From Noviherbaspirillum_A sp047237965 (lineage in GTDB: Bacteria; Pseudomonadota; Gammaproteobacteria; Burkholderiales; Burkholderiaceae_D): DNA of 64,000 bases. Below the pieces are notes generated by a model. It saw nothing but the letters and a program-made list of their open reading frames with translations. It made no database searches and was not told the origin of the DNA. The first letter of the stretch is position 1, and the number at the start of each line of letters is the position of its first letter. The stretch lies in the NCBI RefSeq assembly GCF_047237965.1, contig NZ_JBDFLX010000003.1, forward strand, positions 1-64,000, written 5' to 3'. The position numbers were made by a program, and so were the translations under genes. Of this stretch, positions 52,843 through 61,173 are shown in pieces.

Positions 52843-53682
52843 ATGTCTGTGACCGTCACATTACATGTATTCTCTGGTAGACCAGACCCAGCATGGGAAC
52901 TCACTGATGACCAATCAAAAGAGCTTTCCGCCCGTCTCGCTAGAATAAGTAAAAGTACACTTTTAAAACCGCCTGGCATTATTGGCGGATTGGGTTATCG
53001 GGGTTTTACCATCAATTCGGTAAGAGAAAAGGACCTAGAGCCAGAGATGTATATACATGCAGGCATTGTTGACCTTGCTCGGTTTGGAGCAAACTTAGTA
53101 AGTGATGCGCCGGATTTAGAGCAATGGTTATTATCGACCGCCAGTCAAAATGTAGATGCGAGGATTAACCAACATGTCAGTCAAGAGCTATCCAGTGGAA
53201 AAATATCGGCGCTAGCTCAGCAGCCGGCCATTATGAGCATTCCTCCCTATACTCCGGGAAAATGGAATAATGATCCTAATATTCAACACAGGAATAACTG
53301 TTATAATTACGCCAACGACAAAATAACAAATACATTTGCACAGCCTGGGCGCGGGACTGGACAGAGTTGGACTCAATTGCTTTCTTGTGCTAATGACGTA
53401 GAACCAGCGGCGCAGCGTGACGGGCAAGTCCCAGTTTCTACTCCAGCAACTACGCCGACTCAAGGGCACTTCATTGCCTTAGTTCTAGGCATAGGCTACG
53501 ACTATCATTGGTATCGCTTGGATGACAATGGTAACTGGTCGCATAAGCCAGGTCAAACTCCGGCGAGAAATGTAGATAACTCTGGACGTACTATAACCGA
53601 CCCACAAAACTGTGACCGGGGACCGTACAATATTTTCTGTGGATTCTTTAAATGCATCCCAGCAAACACACGCATAAACTAA
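52843..53682 (+). CDS. Unknown protein with conserved Cys/His pattern, possible papain-like fold
   Basis: 279 residues from ATG 52843, GAGGGA upstream. The N-terminal ~120 residues are a mixed domain (TVTLHVFSGRPDPAWELT). The C-terminal part has HRNNCYNYANDKITNTFA (Cys153), TQGHFIALVLGIGYDYHWYR (His209, His222), GNWSHKPGQTPARNVDNSG and CDRGPYNIFCGFF. The order Cys ... His followed by Asn/Asp is compatible with a papain-like hydrolase or amidase, and this block recurs in uncharacterised proteins I have seen. No signal peptide. It is paired with the subtilase gene, which suggests processing of one by the other. Function unknown. Confidence 0.7.
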   Translation: MSVTVTLHVFSGRPDPAWELTDDQSKELSARLARISKSTLLKPPGIIGGLGYRGFTINSVREKDLEPEMYIHAGIVDLARFGANLVSDAPDLEQWLLSTASQNVDARINQHVSQELSSGKISALAQQPAIMSIPPYTPGKWNNDPNIQHRNNCYNYANDKITNTFAQPGRGTGQSWTQLLSCANDVEPAAQRDGQVPVSTPATTPTQGHFIALVLGIGYDYHWYRLDDNGNWSHKPGQTPARNVDNSGRTITDPQNCDRGPYNIFCGFFKCIPANTRIN

Positions 53683-53951
53683 AACGATTATTGGCAATAA
53701 ATTATCATTCACAGGAAATTACTCCACCTGCGTTTGATTGAGCCCGTTGCTCGCAACGATTAAAACCCCCTCTAAAAAACTACGGGTCCAAAGTGTTTTG
53801 CATGCTTGAGATGCGTCATAACTTGGCGCTTCCAAGTCTTGATTCAGCATGTTTTTGCGAGCACCATTCCATTTGCGCTACTACTTAATGCCGGCGCAAC
53901 TACATAGCCCAATCATTCGATCCGGGCAATGTTGACCTTTGGCGGGATGCG

Positions 53952-55736
53952 ATGACTGACTCACTTGACTGCAGATCTCTTGCCGCCCTGTATGACCGGG
54001 GGCTTCTCGTTCCCTTCATTGGCTCTGGAATGAGCGATCCGGTGTGCACCCGCTGGGAGCCCTTTATCAAGGGTTTAGAGCAACAGGCTGGATTCGAGCA
54101 AGAGCCGAACATAAATCTTAGCGTGATAGAACGGGGTTTGTTCGCGATACAAAGACTTCGTCTTAATGGTGCAGATGTCGCTCGCGCAGTTCGTGCCTCG
54201 GTATATACCGACAATGACGATTTAGACTCAACTCACTCGCCAGCACTAGCTTCCTTTTTTTGGCCGCTTGTATGCACGACTAATTACGATGACGTGTACC
54301 TTAGGGCAAAGCTCAAAATTCGGACAACGCCACCGCGCGTGATAGGAAGATCAGAAGCCGATTGCCACTACCTGTTGCAGCACCTAAGCTTTCCCGTCGA
54401 TGAGGTACTTTGGGCTCTTCAAGGATTTCTCGAACCAGAACACAAAGTCGTAAGAGAAGCCTTCACCAGAGCCGGCTTCGACGGGAGACGCCTTGAAGAA
54501 GAACTCGTAGTTGGACATGCGGAATACCGACAGATTGCACACCGCACGCCTCATTTTCGTCGATGTTTCGCCGAACTGTTCCGTTCAAAGTCGCTGTTTT
54601 TCCTTGGGTCGGGACTTGGTGAAAGTTATTTTCGCGCGCTTTTTGACGAAATTATTGAGCTTTTCGGTCCGCCAATCGGCCCACATTTCGCAATCGTGCA
54701 GGAAGGGCAGGTAGTTCCTCGCCTGATGCGTGAGCAGTACCACATTGAGTGCTATACCTATCCCCGTGGCCAGCATAGCGATGTATCGAGGATGCTCAAT
54801 GGATTTATGAGATTCCTGAAAAGCCAGCGGGCTAGATCAAGCCGATGGGGGTTCCACTTAAATTCACTTTCAATCCGGGACACCCATCGCGCTCAGCCGC
54901 ATTTTGAAATTGCTCGTGCGACGCTGCCTAGCGAAAGCGATTTGCCTGACAATGAAGCTGTAGCAATTAGCTGTGGCCGAGCCTACAAGGATAAATCGAA
55001 AAATCCACTTCCACCGCCCGGAGCTCCAATGCTAAGCGATCGCGCTTTGCTTGGCGCTGGTGGCCCGACGCTACGGCGTTATGCTTGGATAAATGACTAT
55101 ACCGTCAAATGGGGCGGTTTTGAGCGCAGCTATGGAATTGTTGCTAGGGAACTTTCTGACGACACTCTATCATCGCGTGATGCAAGAAGCCCCGAAGCCA
55201 TTCGAACCGGGTTCCGTGCTTTTTTGGAGGTTGTTGAAGCGACTGGCATTAAGGTCGCACATGTTCAGTTGTTATCTGCTGGGAAACAACGGGTTTTTCA
55301 TCCATGGGTATCTCTCGTCCAGATGGCCAGGGCCTATGGTCAGTGGTGCCAAGAGAGAACCCCCGACGAACACTTTGAACGAATGCGCGTGATCGTCTAT
55401 GTTGTCGATCCAAGTGTGATTGCTTTGATCGATGGTGGCTATGTCAATTTGGCTGAGCAACTCGAGAATACCCCTCTGCGCATACGTGTAGAGGTTATTG
55501 ATACGCAGGGAAAGTCAGAAACGCATTATAAGATTGTTGATCCGGATGGTAATTTAAATGATTGTATTGCTGAGTTACCAAAGGAAGACCGAATCCCAAA
55601 GTTGTCAGCCTACCCCGTTCCAACCCACCGATTCCAGGCGCTAGGCTTAAACGAAATCGGCAATATGAAGGTGAGGGAATTTGGCCTAGTTTCCGGAAGC
55701 ACTTTTATCGTCGACTATCGAAGTAGAACGCCATAA
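53952..55736 (+). CDS. SIR2-like domain protein with unknown C-terminal domain, 594 aa
   Basis: Residues ~15-290 follow the SIR2-like pattern of bacterial immunity proteins: LVPFIGSGMSDPV (NAD-binding Gly/Ser loop), VCTTNYDDVYLRA (TTNYD), and SLFFLGSGLGESYFRALFDE (the GxSLxD-type loop). At the position of the catalytic His-Gly (usually KLHG) the sequence reads VLWALQGFLEP, so the His appears to be Gln157. Residues ~310-594 are an unassigned alpha/beta region (AVAISCGRAYKD, RVIVYVVDPSVIALIDGGYV) ending in a strand-rich FGLVSGSTFIVDYRS. It may be an NAD-sensing or inactive relative of NADase effectors. It stands alone. Confidence 0.75.
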   Translation: MTDSLDCRSLAALYDRGLLVPFIGSGMSDPVCTRWEPFIKGLEQQAGFEQEPNINLSVIERGLFAIQRLRLNGADVARAVRASVYTDNDDLDSTHSPALASFFWPLVCTTNYDDVYLRAKLKIRTTPPRVIGRSEADCHYLLQHLSFPVDEVLWALQGFLEPEHKVVREAFTRAGFDGRRLEEELVVGHAEYRQIAHRTPHFRRCFAELFRSKSLFFLGSGLGESYFRALFDEIIELFGPPIGPHFAIVQEGQVVPRLMREQYHIECYTYPRGQHSDVSRMLNGFMRFLKSQRARSSRWGFHLNSLSIRDTHRAQPHFEIARATLPSESDLPDNEAVAISCGRAYKDKSKNPLPPPGAPMLSDRALLGAGGPTLRRYAWINDYTVKWGGFERSYGIVARELSDDTLSSRDARSPEAIRTGFRAFLEVVEATGIKVAHVQLLSAGKQRVFHPWVSLVQMARAYGQWCQERTPDEHFERMRVIVYVVDPSVIALIDGGYVNLAEQLENTPLRIRVEVIDTQGKSETHYKIVDPDGNLNDCIAELPKEDRIPKLSAYPVPTHRFQALGLNEIGNMKVREFGLVSGSTFIVDYRSRTP

Positions 55737-56104
55737 GTCCATTTCCCCAAAACATCTGTTGCCTGCCTTCGCAGCACGGCAAGAGTCAATCTTTCACTCT
55801 GAATGTTAAAAGCCGAGGTTAGCATCAGATCAACAGACCGCACTACGAAGGCAGATGCATTGGAAACGTCAACATCCGCCATGCCGGGCAAAAGCTTTAT
55901 TCACTTAGCGGTTGCATTGCTGAAGCCGCTGACCACACGGCTGTCATTAGTGCGCGCTGAAAAAACGTTTTGGTCGACTCACCATGTGAGGGTTAGCGTT
56001 TGAAACCGGGTACGGAATTTACAAGGATTTGCCGGTCTCATACCCGTTTTCCGGAAGATTTTAATGAGGCCAACATGGACCCACGTCATTTTCCGCAGAG
56101 CCAG
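55737..56104. other. Decayed sequence between the SIR2-like gene and IS21 copy 2
   Basis: An open frame at 55803-56003 contains LSLVRAEKTFWS, faintly like the TFWEK motif of AbiEii-type nucleotidyltransferases, but it is too short and lacks a start. No supported gene. Confidence 0.3.
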
Positions 56105-56246
56105 TGTCACTGCCGGAGTAATACTCCCCACTTCTGCCGTTTGAATTTTCCCCAGTTTGAACGGTAAGGCGGGCGCGCACCGGATTTCGCGCCCGCTTTC
56201 TACTTGCTCCACCATGACGGCATGTTGATTGCCGGTAGGAGAGCAA

Positions 56247-57491
56247 GTGGTCAAGTTAAAGGAGTGGATGATGATTCTCGAATTGCACCGGCAAGGCCTG
56301 TCGGTATCGGCAATTGCGGAGCGGACCGGGCATGATCGTAAGACTGTGCGCAAGTACATTCGCGAGGGATTGGCAACGCCGAAATACAAGCCGCGCCACC
56401 CTCGTCCAACGGTAGTCGAGCCTTACGAAGCCTACTTACGCGAACGCGTGACTGCTTGGCCGGAACTCACTGGCGAGCGGCTGCTACGGGAGATTCGGGC
56501 GCAGGGCTACACGGGTGGCCGCACGGCAGTCAACGATTTCCTGCGCACAGTACGCCCGCCGCCGGCGCCCATCTTTGAAGTCCGATTTGAAACGCCGCCC
56601 GGCGAACAGGCGCAGGTCGACTTTGCCGAGTTCAAAGTCTGCTTTGGCAACCAGGGGCCCGTACGCCGAGTCTGGCTGTTTGCCATGGTGCTGGGCCACA
56701 GTCGTTACTCGTGGGGCCAATTCGTTCTACACCAGGACCTGCCAACGGTCCTGCGCTGCCACATGGAAGCGTTTGCCCATTTCGGCGGTGTACCACGGGA
56801 GATCCTGTACGACCGCATGAAGACGGCGGTACTGGGAGAGGACGACAGCGGCGAAGGCATCGTCTACAACGGCAAGCTGCTGGCGTGCGGGACTCATTAC
56901 GGCTTCCTTCCGCGTGCCTGCCAGGCGTATCGAGCCAAGACCAAGGGCAAGGTCGAGCGTCCCTACCGCTATATCCGTGCCGACTTCTTCATGGCGCGCA
57001 GTTTCGAGGACATTGATGACATGAACCGCCAACTACGCCACTGGCTCGATACGGTGGCCAATGTACGTTGCCATGGCACGACTGGGCGCGTCGTCGTGGA
57101 GCACTTCCGAGAGGAGCAGCCGCAACTGCAACCCTTGCCGGCTGGTCGGTTTGAAGCGGTACTGCGCGTCGAGCGGCGTGTTAGCCACGAAGGCTGTGTC
57201 AGCGTTGGCGGCAACTACTACAGCGTGCCAGACGGCACCAGGAAGCGGATACTCGATGTGGAGACCACGCCTGATAGCGTGCGCATCTTCGAGGACGGCG
57301 CCTTGATCGCTACCCATGCCCGGTTGGCGGGCCGGCGCGAGCGCTCAGTCCTGGCGGGCCACCGGGTACTGCAGCGGATCATGCAGCGCGAGAAGCCGGA
57401 TGCCATTGTGCTACCGCCTGGCCACGCTGTTGCCCAGCGACCGCTGGCTGTCTATGACTTTATTGCACGGCAGATCGGAGGCCAGCGATGA
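56247..57491 (+). CDS. istA: IS21-family transposase IstA, copy 2
   Basis: Identical in translation to the copy at 44163-45407, including the helix-turn-helix GLSVSAIAERTGHDRKTVRK and the DDE segments QAQVDFAEF, LYDRMKTAV and KGKVERPYRY. GTG 56247 follows AGGAGAG. Overlaps istB by ATGA (57488-57491). Identity between copies indicates recent spread. Confidence 0.95.
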   Translation: MVKLKEWMMILELHRQGLSVSAIAERTGHDRKTVRKYIREGLATPKYKPRHPRPTVVEPYEAYLRERVTAWPELTGERLLREIRAQGYTGGRTAVNDFLRTVRPPPAPIFEVRFETPPGEQAQVDFAEFKVCFGNQGPVRRVWLFAMVLGHSRYSWGQFVLHQDLPTVLRCHMEAFAHFGGVPREILYDRMKTAVLGEDDSGEGIVYNGKLLACGTHYGFLPRACQAYRAKTKGKVERPYRYIRADFFMARSFEDIDDMNRQLRHWLDTVANVRCHGTTGRVVVEHFREEQPQLQPLPAGRFEAVLRVERRVSHEGCVSVGGNYYSVPDGTRKRILDVETTPDSVRIFEDGALIATHARLAGRRERSVLAGHRVLQRIMQREKPDAIVLPPGHAVAQRPLAVYDFIARQIGGQR

Positions 57492-58348
57492 CCCATGAAC
57501 CCATTGCCGAACGCATCCGCCGGCATCTGATTGGTTTGAAGATGCCCCGCGCGTTGGAAGCTTTGCAGACGGTGCAGTCCCAGATCGAACAAGGGCAGCT
57601 TACTGCCCTGGAAGCCATCGAAGCCTTGCTGGGCGAGGAGTACAGCACACGCGAGAGTCGACGCATCAAGATCGCTTTGCAGACTGCACGCCTGACAGTG
57701 CTCAAGACGCTCGCCGGTTACGACTTCAGCTTCCAGCCATCGCTGGAGCGCAGCCGTGTCATGGCGCTGGCGGAACTGGGGTTCATTGAGCGACGCCAGT
57801 GCGTGCACTTCCTTGGGCCACCTGGAACAGGGAAGAGCCACCTTGCCGTGGCACTCGGTGTAGAAGCCATCAGGGCTGGTAAGAGCGTGTACTTTGCCAC
57901 ACTGGCCGAGCTGGTTGATTCCATGCGCAAGGCCGAGCGCGAAGGCAAGCTGCGTGAGCGGGTGAAGTTCCTGTCGCGCCACAGCGTGCTCATCGTTGAC
58001 GAGATTGGTTACCTGGCGTTGGGCTCGACCGGCGGCAATCTGTTCTTCCAGCTGGTCAATGCCTGCTACGAGCGCTGCGCGATGATCCTGACCAGCAATC
58101 GTGGCTTTAGTGAATGGGGCGAGATCTTCGGCGATCCAGTTGTGGCCACTGCGCTGCTAGATCGGTTGCTACACCATGCGATCGTCATTCCCATCGAAGG
58201 CAATTCGTACCGGCTTCGGGAACATGCCGCCCTGATTCCAGAGCACTTACGCAACCGTCCTGCATTCAATGAAATGGGTAGCCCTGTACCGGAAAAGCGC
58301 CGGCCCGGCCGTCCCAAAAGGGAGGAAGCCGCGTCACTGCCGGGTTGA
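57488..58348 (+). CDS. istB: IS21-family helper ATPase IstB, copy 2
   Basis: 286 residues with Walker A GPPGTGKSHLAVALG and Walker B VLIVDEIGYLAL, identical in translation to copy 1. Provides AAA+ target selection for IstA. Confidence 0.95.
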   Translation: MTHEPIAERIRRHLIGLKMPRALEALQTVQSQIEQGQLTALEAIEALLGEEYSTRESRRIKIALQTARLTVLKTLAGYDFSFQPSLERSRVMALAELGFIERRQCVHFLGPPGTGKSHLAVALGVEAIRAGKSVYFATLAELVDSMRKAEREGKLRERVKFLSRHSVLIVDEIGYLALGSTGGNLFFQLVNACYERCAMILTSNRGFSEWGEIFGDPVVATALLDRLLHHAIVIPIEGNSYRLREHAALIPEHLRNRPAFNEMGSPVPEKRRPGRPKREEAASLPG

Positions 58349-58458
58349 CTTCCCACTGCCAAGGGTGGGGAAATTTACTTCGGCAGATATGAGGAAACTA
58401 CGTGCGGCATTGACAGCCAGTACCGTCACAATCCGAGCCGCCCGGCATTACGGCCTTT

Positions 58459-58780
58459 GTAAGCGCACGGTAACCCCATCTTGACTTAATGCATGGTGTC
58501 CAGGGCGCATCCTGTCCACCAAAGACTTAACTGGACACTCGTACATCATGGAAGAGAACATGGACGTCAAGCCGATGCGGCGCCGGTGGCATAGTGCGGC
58601 GTTTAAACCAGAGGCAGTCGGGCATGCATGCAGCCGAGCGTGTCAATTGCGGCGGTGGCATTGCAGCACTGGCTCAATGCCAATCTGCTGCACTGCTGGG
58701 TGGCAGAGCATGAATCTCAGGAGGCAGATGCCGTTGCCACGCGGGCAGGACCATGCCGATTCAACCAGCGGGGTTAATCC
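58459..58780 (+). pseudogene. IS66-family left end and OrfA (TnpA) remnant
   Basis: GTAAGCGCACGGTAACCCC at 58459 resembles an IS66-type terminal repeat. Downstream, from ATG 58560, MDVKPMRRRWHSAAFK is followed in shifted frames by SVSIAAVALQH, NANLLHCWVAEHESQEADA, the pattern of IS66 TnpA. One or more indels break it and no TnpB/TnpC follows, as the IS5-type element cuts in at 58952. Confidence 0.7.
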
Positions 58781-58951
58781 CCCGCCGTTGAAGCTGGCTG
58801 AGACGGCAGCCAGCACGCAGGACATCGTCATCAAAATTCGGCGTGGGTCTGCGGCGGCGAAGGAATCGCTGCTATTAACCAAAGCCTGGTACTTTCATGC
58901 AGAGTATTGGATTAAGTTCAAACACTCACTAGTTACCATGTTGTCTTCTAA

Positions 58952-59867
58952 GAGCCTGTTTGATAATTAATTGGTATCGAAGAGTCGTTTAAGAAGAAGG
59001 CTGCCTGTGGCGACATAAATCATCTGGCGGGAAACATCAACCCGCTGCTCATAGTCACGCACCAGGCGGCGCCAACGCATCATCCAGCCAAAGGTTCGCT
59101 CTACGACCCAGCGCCGTGGCAGCAGCACAAATGTGTGTTGGTCCTGGACCTTGCGAACCACTTCGACAATGAAATCTAGGAACGCTGCCTTGTCCAGCAA
59201 GACCCGGCGGTCATACGCACTGTCGGCGAACAGTCGCCTGGGCCAAGGCCAGCGCAATTTAAGTGCATCGAGCACTTGCTGCGCGCCGGCCGAATTGGAA
59301 ATGCTGGCTGTGGTGAGATTAACCATCAGCAACCTGCCATCCGTATCAACGGCAATATGGCGCTTGCGACCCGTGATCTTCTTGTTGGCATCGTAGCCAC
59401 GCTCGCGCGAGGCTGGTGCCTTGACCGCCTGGCTGTCCAATACACCAGCACTCGGCTGCTTGTTTCGCTCATGCAGAAGACGATCCATCATCAAGGCAAT
59501 GTCATGGACGACGCGAAACAGCAGGCGACGCACGAAGCGTCGAAACCACCAGTACACCGTCTGCCAGGGCGGCAAATCGCGTGGCAGCATGCGCCACTCG
59601 CACCCTGAGCGCACCAGATACCGAATCGCATTGATCACTTCGCGCAGGTCCACGCTCCGCGGACGACCTATGCGGGATGCGGCCGGCATCAGCGGTGCAA
59701 TGACTAACCATTCATCGTCGGTCAAATCACTCGGATAGCGTTTGAGTTCTCTGGTCCGGGCCAGTGCCTTTGCCCGGTGTTCCTTGGTCCACATGGCAAT
59801 GCCTCCCGCGCTTTTTGCGCATCAGGCAACCAGATTAAAGGCCTTCAATGAGTTTTCAAACAGTCTC
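58952..59867 (-). mobile_element. IS5-family element, IS1031-like subgroup
   Basis: Ends GAGCCTGTTTGATAA (58952) and, complemented, GAGACTGTTTGAAAA (59867). A TAA duplication flanks it (58949-58951 and 59868-59870), matching the TNA target of IS1031-type elements. About 916 bases with a single gene. Confidence 0.87.
58967..59794 (-). CDS. IS5-family transposase
   Basis: 275 residues, intact. N-terminal DUF4096-like part YPSDLTDDEWLVIAPLMP and LVRSGCEWRMLPRDLPPW. DDE residues in GVLDSQAVKAPASRERGYDA, RLFADSAYDRRVL and WVVERTFGWMMRWRRLVRDY. Typical single-frame IS5/IS1031 enzyme filling the element. Confidence 0.95.
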   Translation of the reverse strand: MWTKEHRAKALARTRELKRYPSDLTDDEWLVIAPLMPAASRIGRPRSVDLREVINAIRYLVRSGCEWRMLPRDLPPWQTVYWWFRRFVRRLLFRVVHDIALMMDRLLHERNKQPSAGVLDSQAVKAPASRERGYDANKKITGRKRHIAVDTDGRLLMVNLTTASISNSAGAQQVLDALKLRWPWPRRLFADSAYDRRVLLDKAAFLDFIVEVVRKVQDQHTFVLLPRRWVVERTFGWMMRWRRLVRDYEQRVDVSRQMIYVATGSLLLKRLFDTN

Positions 59868-60017
59868 TAAGAACGAAAGTTACAACTATTTTTTCTTCGT
59901 GTGATACACGTCAATAAACTGCAAAGTCGCCATTCGGTAAAAACTTTTGCGCTATCAAACGTTATACTATTTGCAAAATCATAGTAAGACAAAAAGTTAA
60001 AATTTATAGGAGCCAAT

Positions 60018-60077
60018 ATGCTTAACCTTAACCTTGACGAGCTAATCAAAAGGTCAAATAGGTTAGCAGCAAAGTGA
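60018..60077 (+). CDS. Possible 19-residue peptide
   Basis: AGGAG at 60008-60012 is spaced 5 bases from ATG 60018. The peptide MLNLNLDELIKRSNRLAAK is a plausible amphipathic helix. It may be a leader peptide, the start of a truncated gene, or chance. No further evidence. Confidence 0.25.
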   Translation: MLNLNLDELIKRSNRLAAK

Positions 60078-60220
60078 CTGCAGGCTCCATCGAGCCGTTG
60101 TGATGGGTGGCGACATTCCATCGCTTTCAGATCAAAAAAATTTGATCATGATAGGAAACACCTTGCAAGTGGATACTTCCCGTTATTTTATTTAAACCAC
60201 AACTAAAGAGGAGAAGCTTG

Positions 60221-60399
60221 ATGTCTACTATAAAATATAAAAAAAAGGAACCAGCTGGCACTCTAGGGAACTTTAAATACACTTACGAATGCACCTGCAA
60301 CGATCGCACAAGAAAGTAGTGGAAGTCGAAAGTGCGAATGACAATGAAGCAAAACAGCTTGCTCAGATTGATTGTGATGAAAAGTGCGGGGAGACGTGA
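60221..60399 (+). pseudogene. Small four-cysteine protein gene, frameshifted
   Basis: AGAGGAG (60207-60213) precedes ATG 60221. The first frame gives MSTIKYKKKEPAGTLGNFK, YTYECTCNDRTRK and stops. Shifted by one base the same DNA continues KKVVEVESANDNEAKQLAQ then IDCDEKCGET to TGA 60397-60399. Joined, it is a ~59-residue protein with two Cys pairs (ECTC and CDEKC), perhaps metal binding. One indel at about 60312-60318 separates the halves. Confidence 0.4.
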
Positions 60400-60996
60400 T
60401 TACCTTCGGCTCAAGCGTCCTGCAGGCCTCCGCAGTACGAAACATTCTTAACAGCAGGCTATGTACGATGGGTCAAGCTGGAAATTGCTGAGCGAGCAAG
60501 CGGGTCAATGATTGCGAAAGCCAATGCAGCACAGGTTAGCGGATAAGACACGACAGCAAATTTCGGTGATGATCTCTACTCCTTTTTATAACTAAGTGTC
60601 CTCGTAGTTCGCGAATCAGGAAGTTTATGTATAGCGCTATTGCGATAGCCCTTACTTACATTGCGCCGGACTTGAATTTGAATGAGCACAGCTGTGCGTA
60701 CGCAAATTCATAGACAGAGCAAGTAATTTGCGAAAACCACAGATGAAGAGGTTCGTAATGGGCACCCTAAGCCGAAATCTAAAATTGCTGACATTAGTCG
60801 AATCACGTCCAACACCTGACTGTTAATACGCCGGGCACCCGCGTTACTTTCTGACATGTTCGTGATGTCAACGCGAAGTTAAAGAGGTCGTTCTTTAGTT
60901 TGTTAGTTGTTTTAATTCAATATTTAGTTAGCATTTCTATTTCGCGTATTACCACAGAACATTTAACTTTTTTCTGGAAGAGAAAATGAGTTGGCA
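60400..60996. other. Non-coding, AT-rich stretch
   Basis: About 600 bases with no supported gene, repeat or hairpin. It marks the border between the insertion-sequence region and a GC-rich block that starts at about 60990. Confidence 0.4.
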
Positions 60997-61149
60997 ATGC
61001 GCTTGAGCACCTCAAAGCAGACACCGAATGGCGCAACCCCGGAATCCCTTGGATTTATCCCACTGTCCAGCGCAATTACCGGGATGCAATCCCGTCGTAC
61101 TGGGCGGGTCGAAGTGCATCTCGAAGCCGACCAAGCGTCGAGTTCCTGA
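60997..61149 (+). CDS. Small open frame or C-terminal remnant upstream of the giant gene
   Basis: 50 codons (MRLSTSKQTPNGATPE to EVHLEADQASSS) ending 24 bases before the giant gene and 11 bases before its ribosome site. Composition changes here to the GC-rich type of the next gene. It may be the truncated end of an upstream cistron of the same operon, since the frame extends back to a stop at 60961 without a better start. Confidence 0.4.
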   Translation: MRLSTSKQTPNGATPESLGFIPLSSAITGMQSRRTGRVEVHLEADQASSS

Positions 61150-61173
61150 CTACAAAAAGAAGGAGGGTACGTT

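Larger units (their letters stand above)
56105..58415 (+). mobile_element. IS21-family element, copy 2
   Basis: 2311 bases, tips TGTCACTGCCG (56105) and CGGCATTGACA (ending 58415). The 5-base duplication GCCAG flanks it at 56100-56104 and 58416-58420. Same length and gene products as copy 1 but opposite orientation. Confidence 0.92.

Noticed and set aside
55803..56003. Possible AbiEii-type nucleotidyltransferase fragment
   Set aside because: Only a TFW-like motif is shared. There is no start and no flanking domain, so it is kept as a decayed region.
45550..56104. IS21-bounded composite transposon carrying the subtilase and SIR2-like genes
   Set aside because: Each IS21 copy has its own perfect 5-base target duplication (ATGGT, GCCAG), so the segment was not transposed as a unit.
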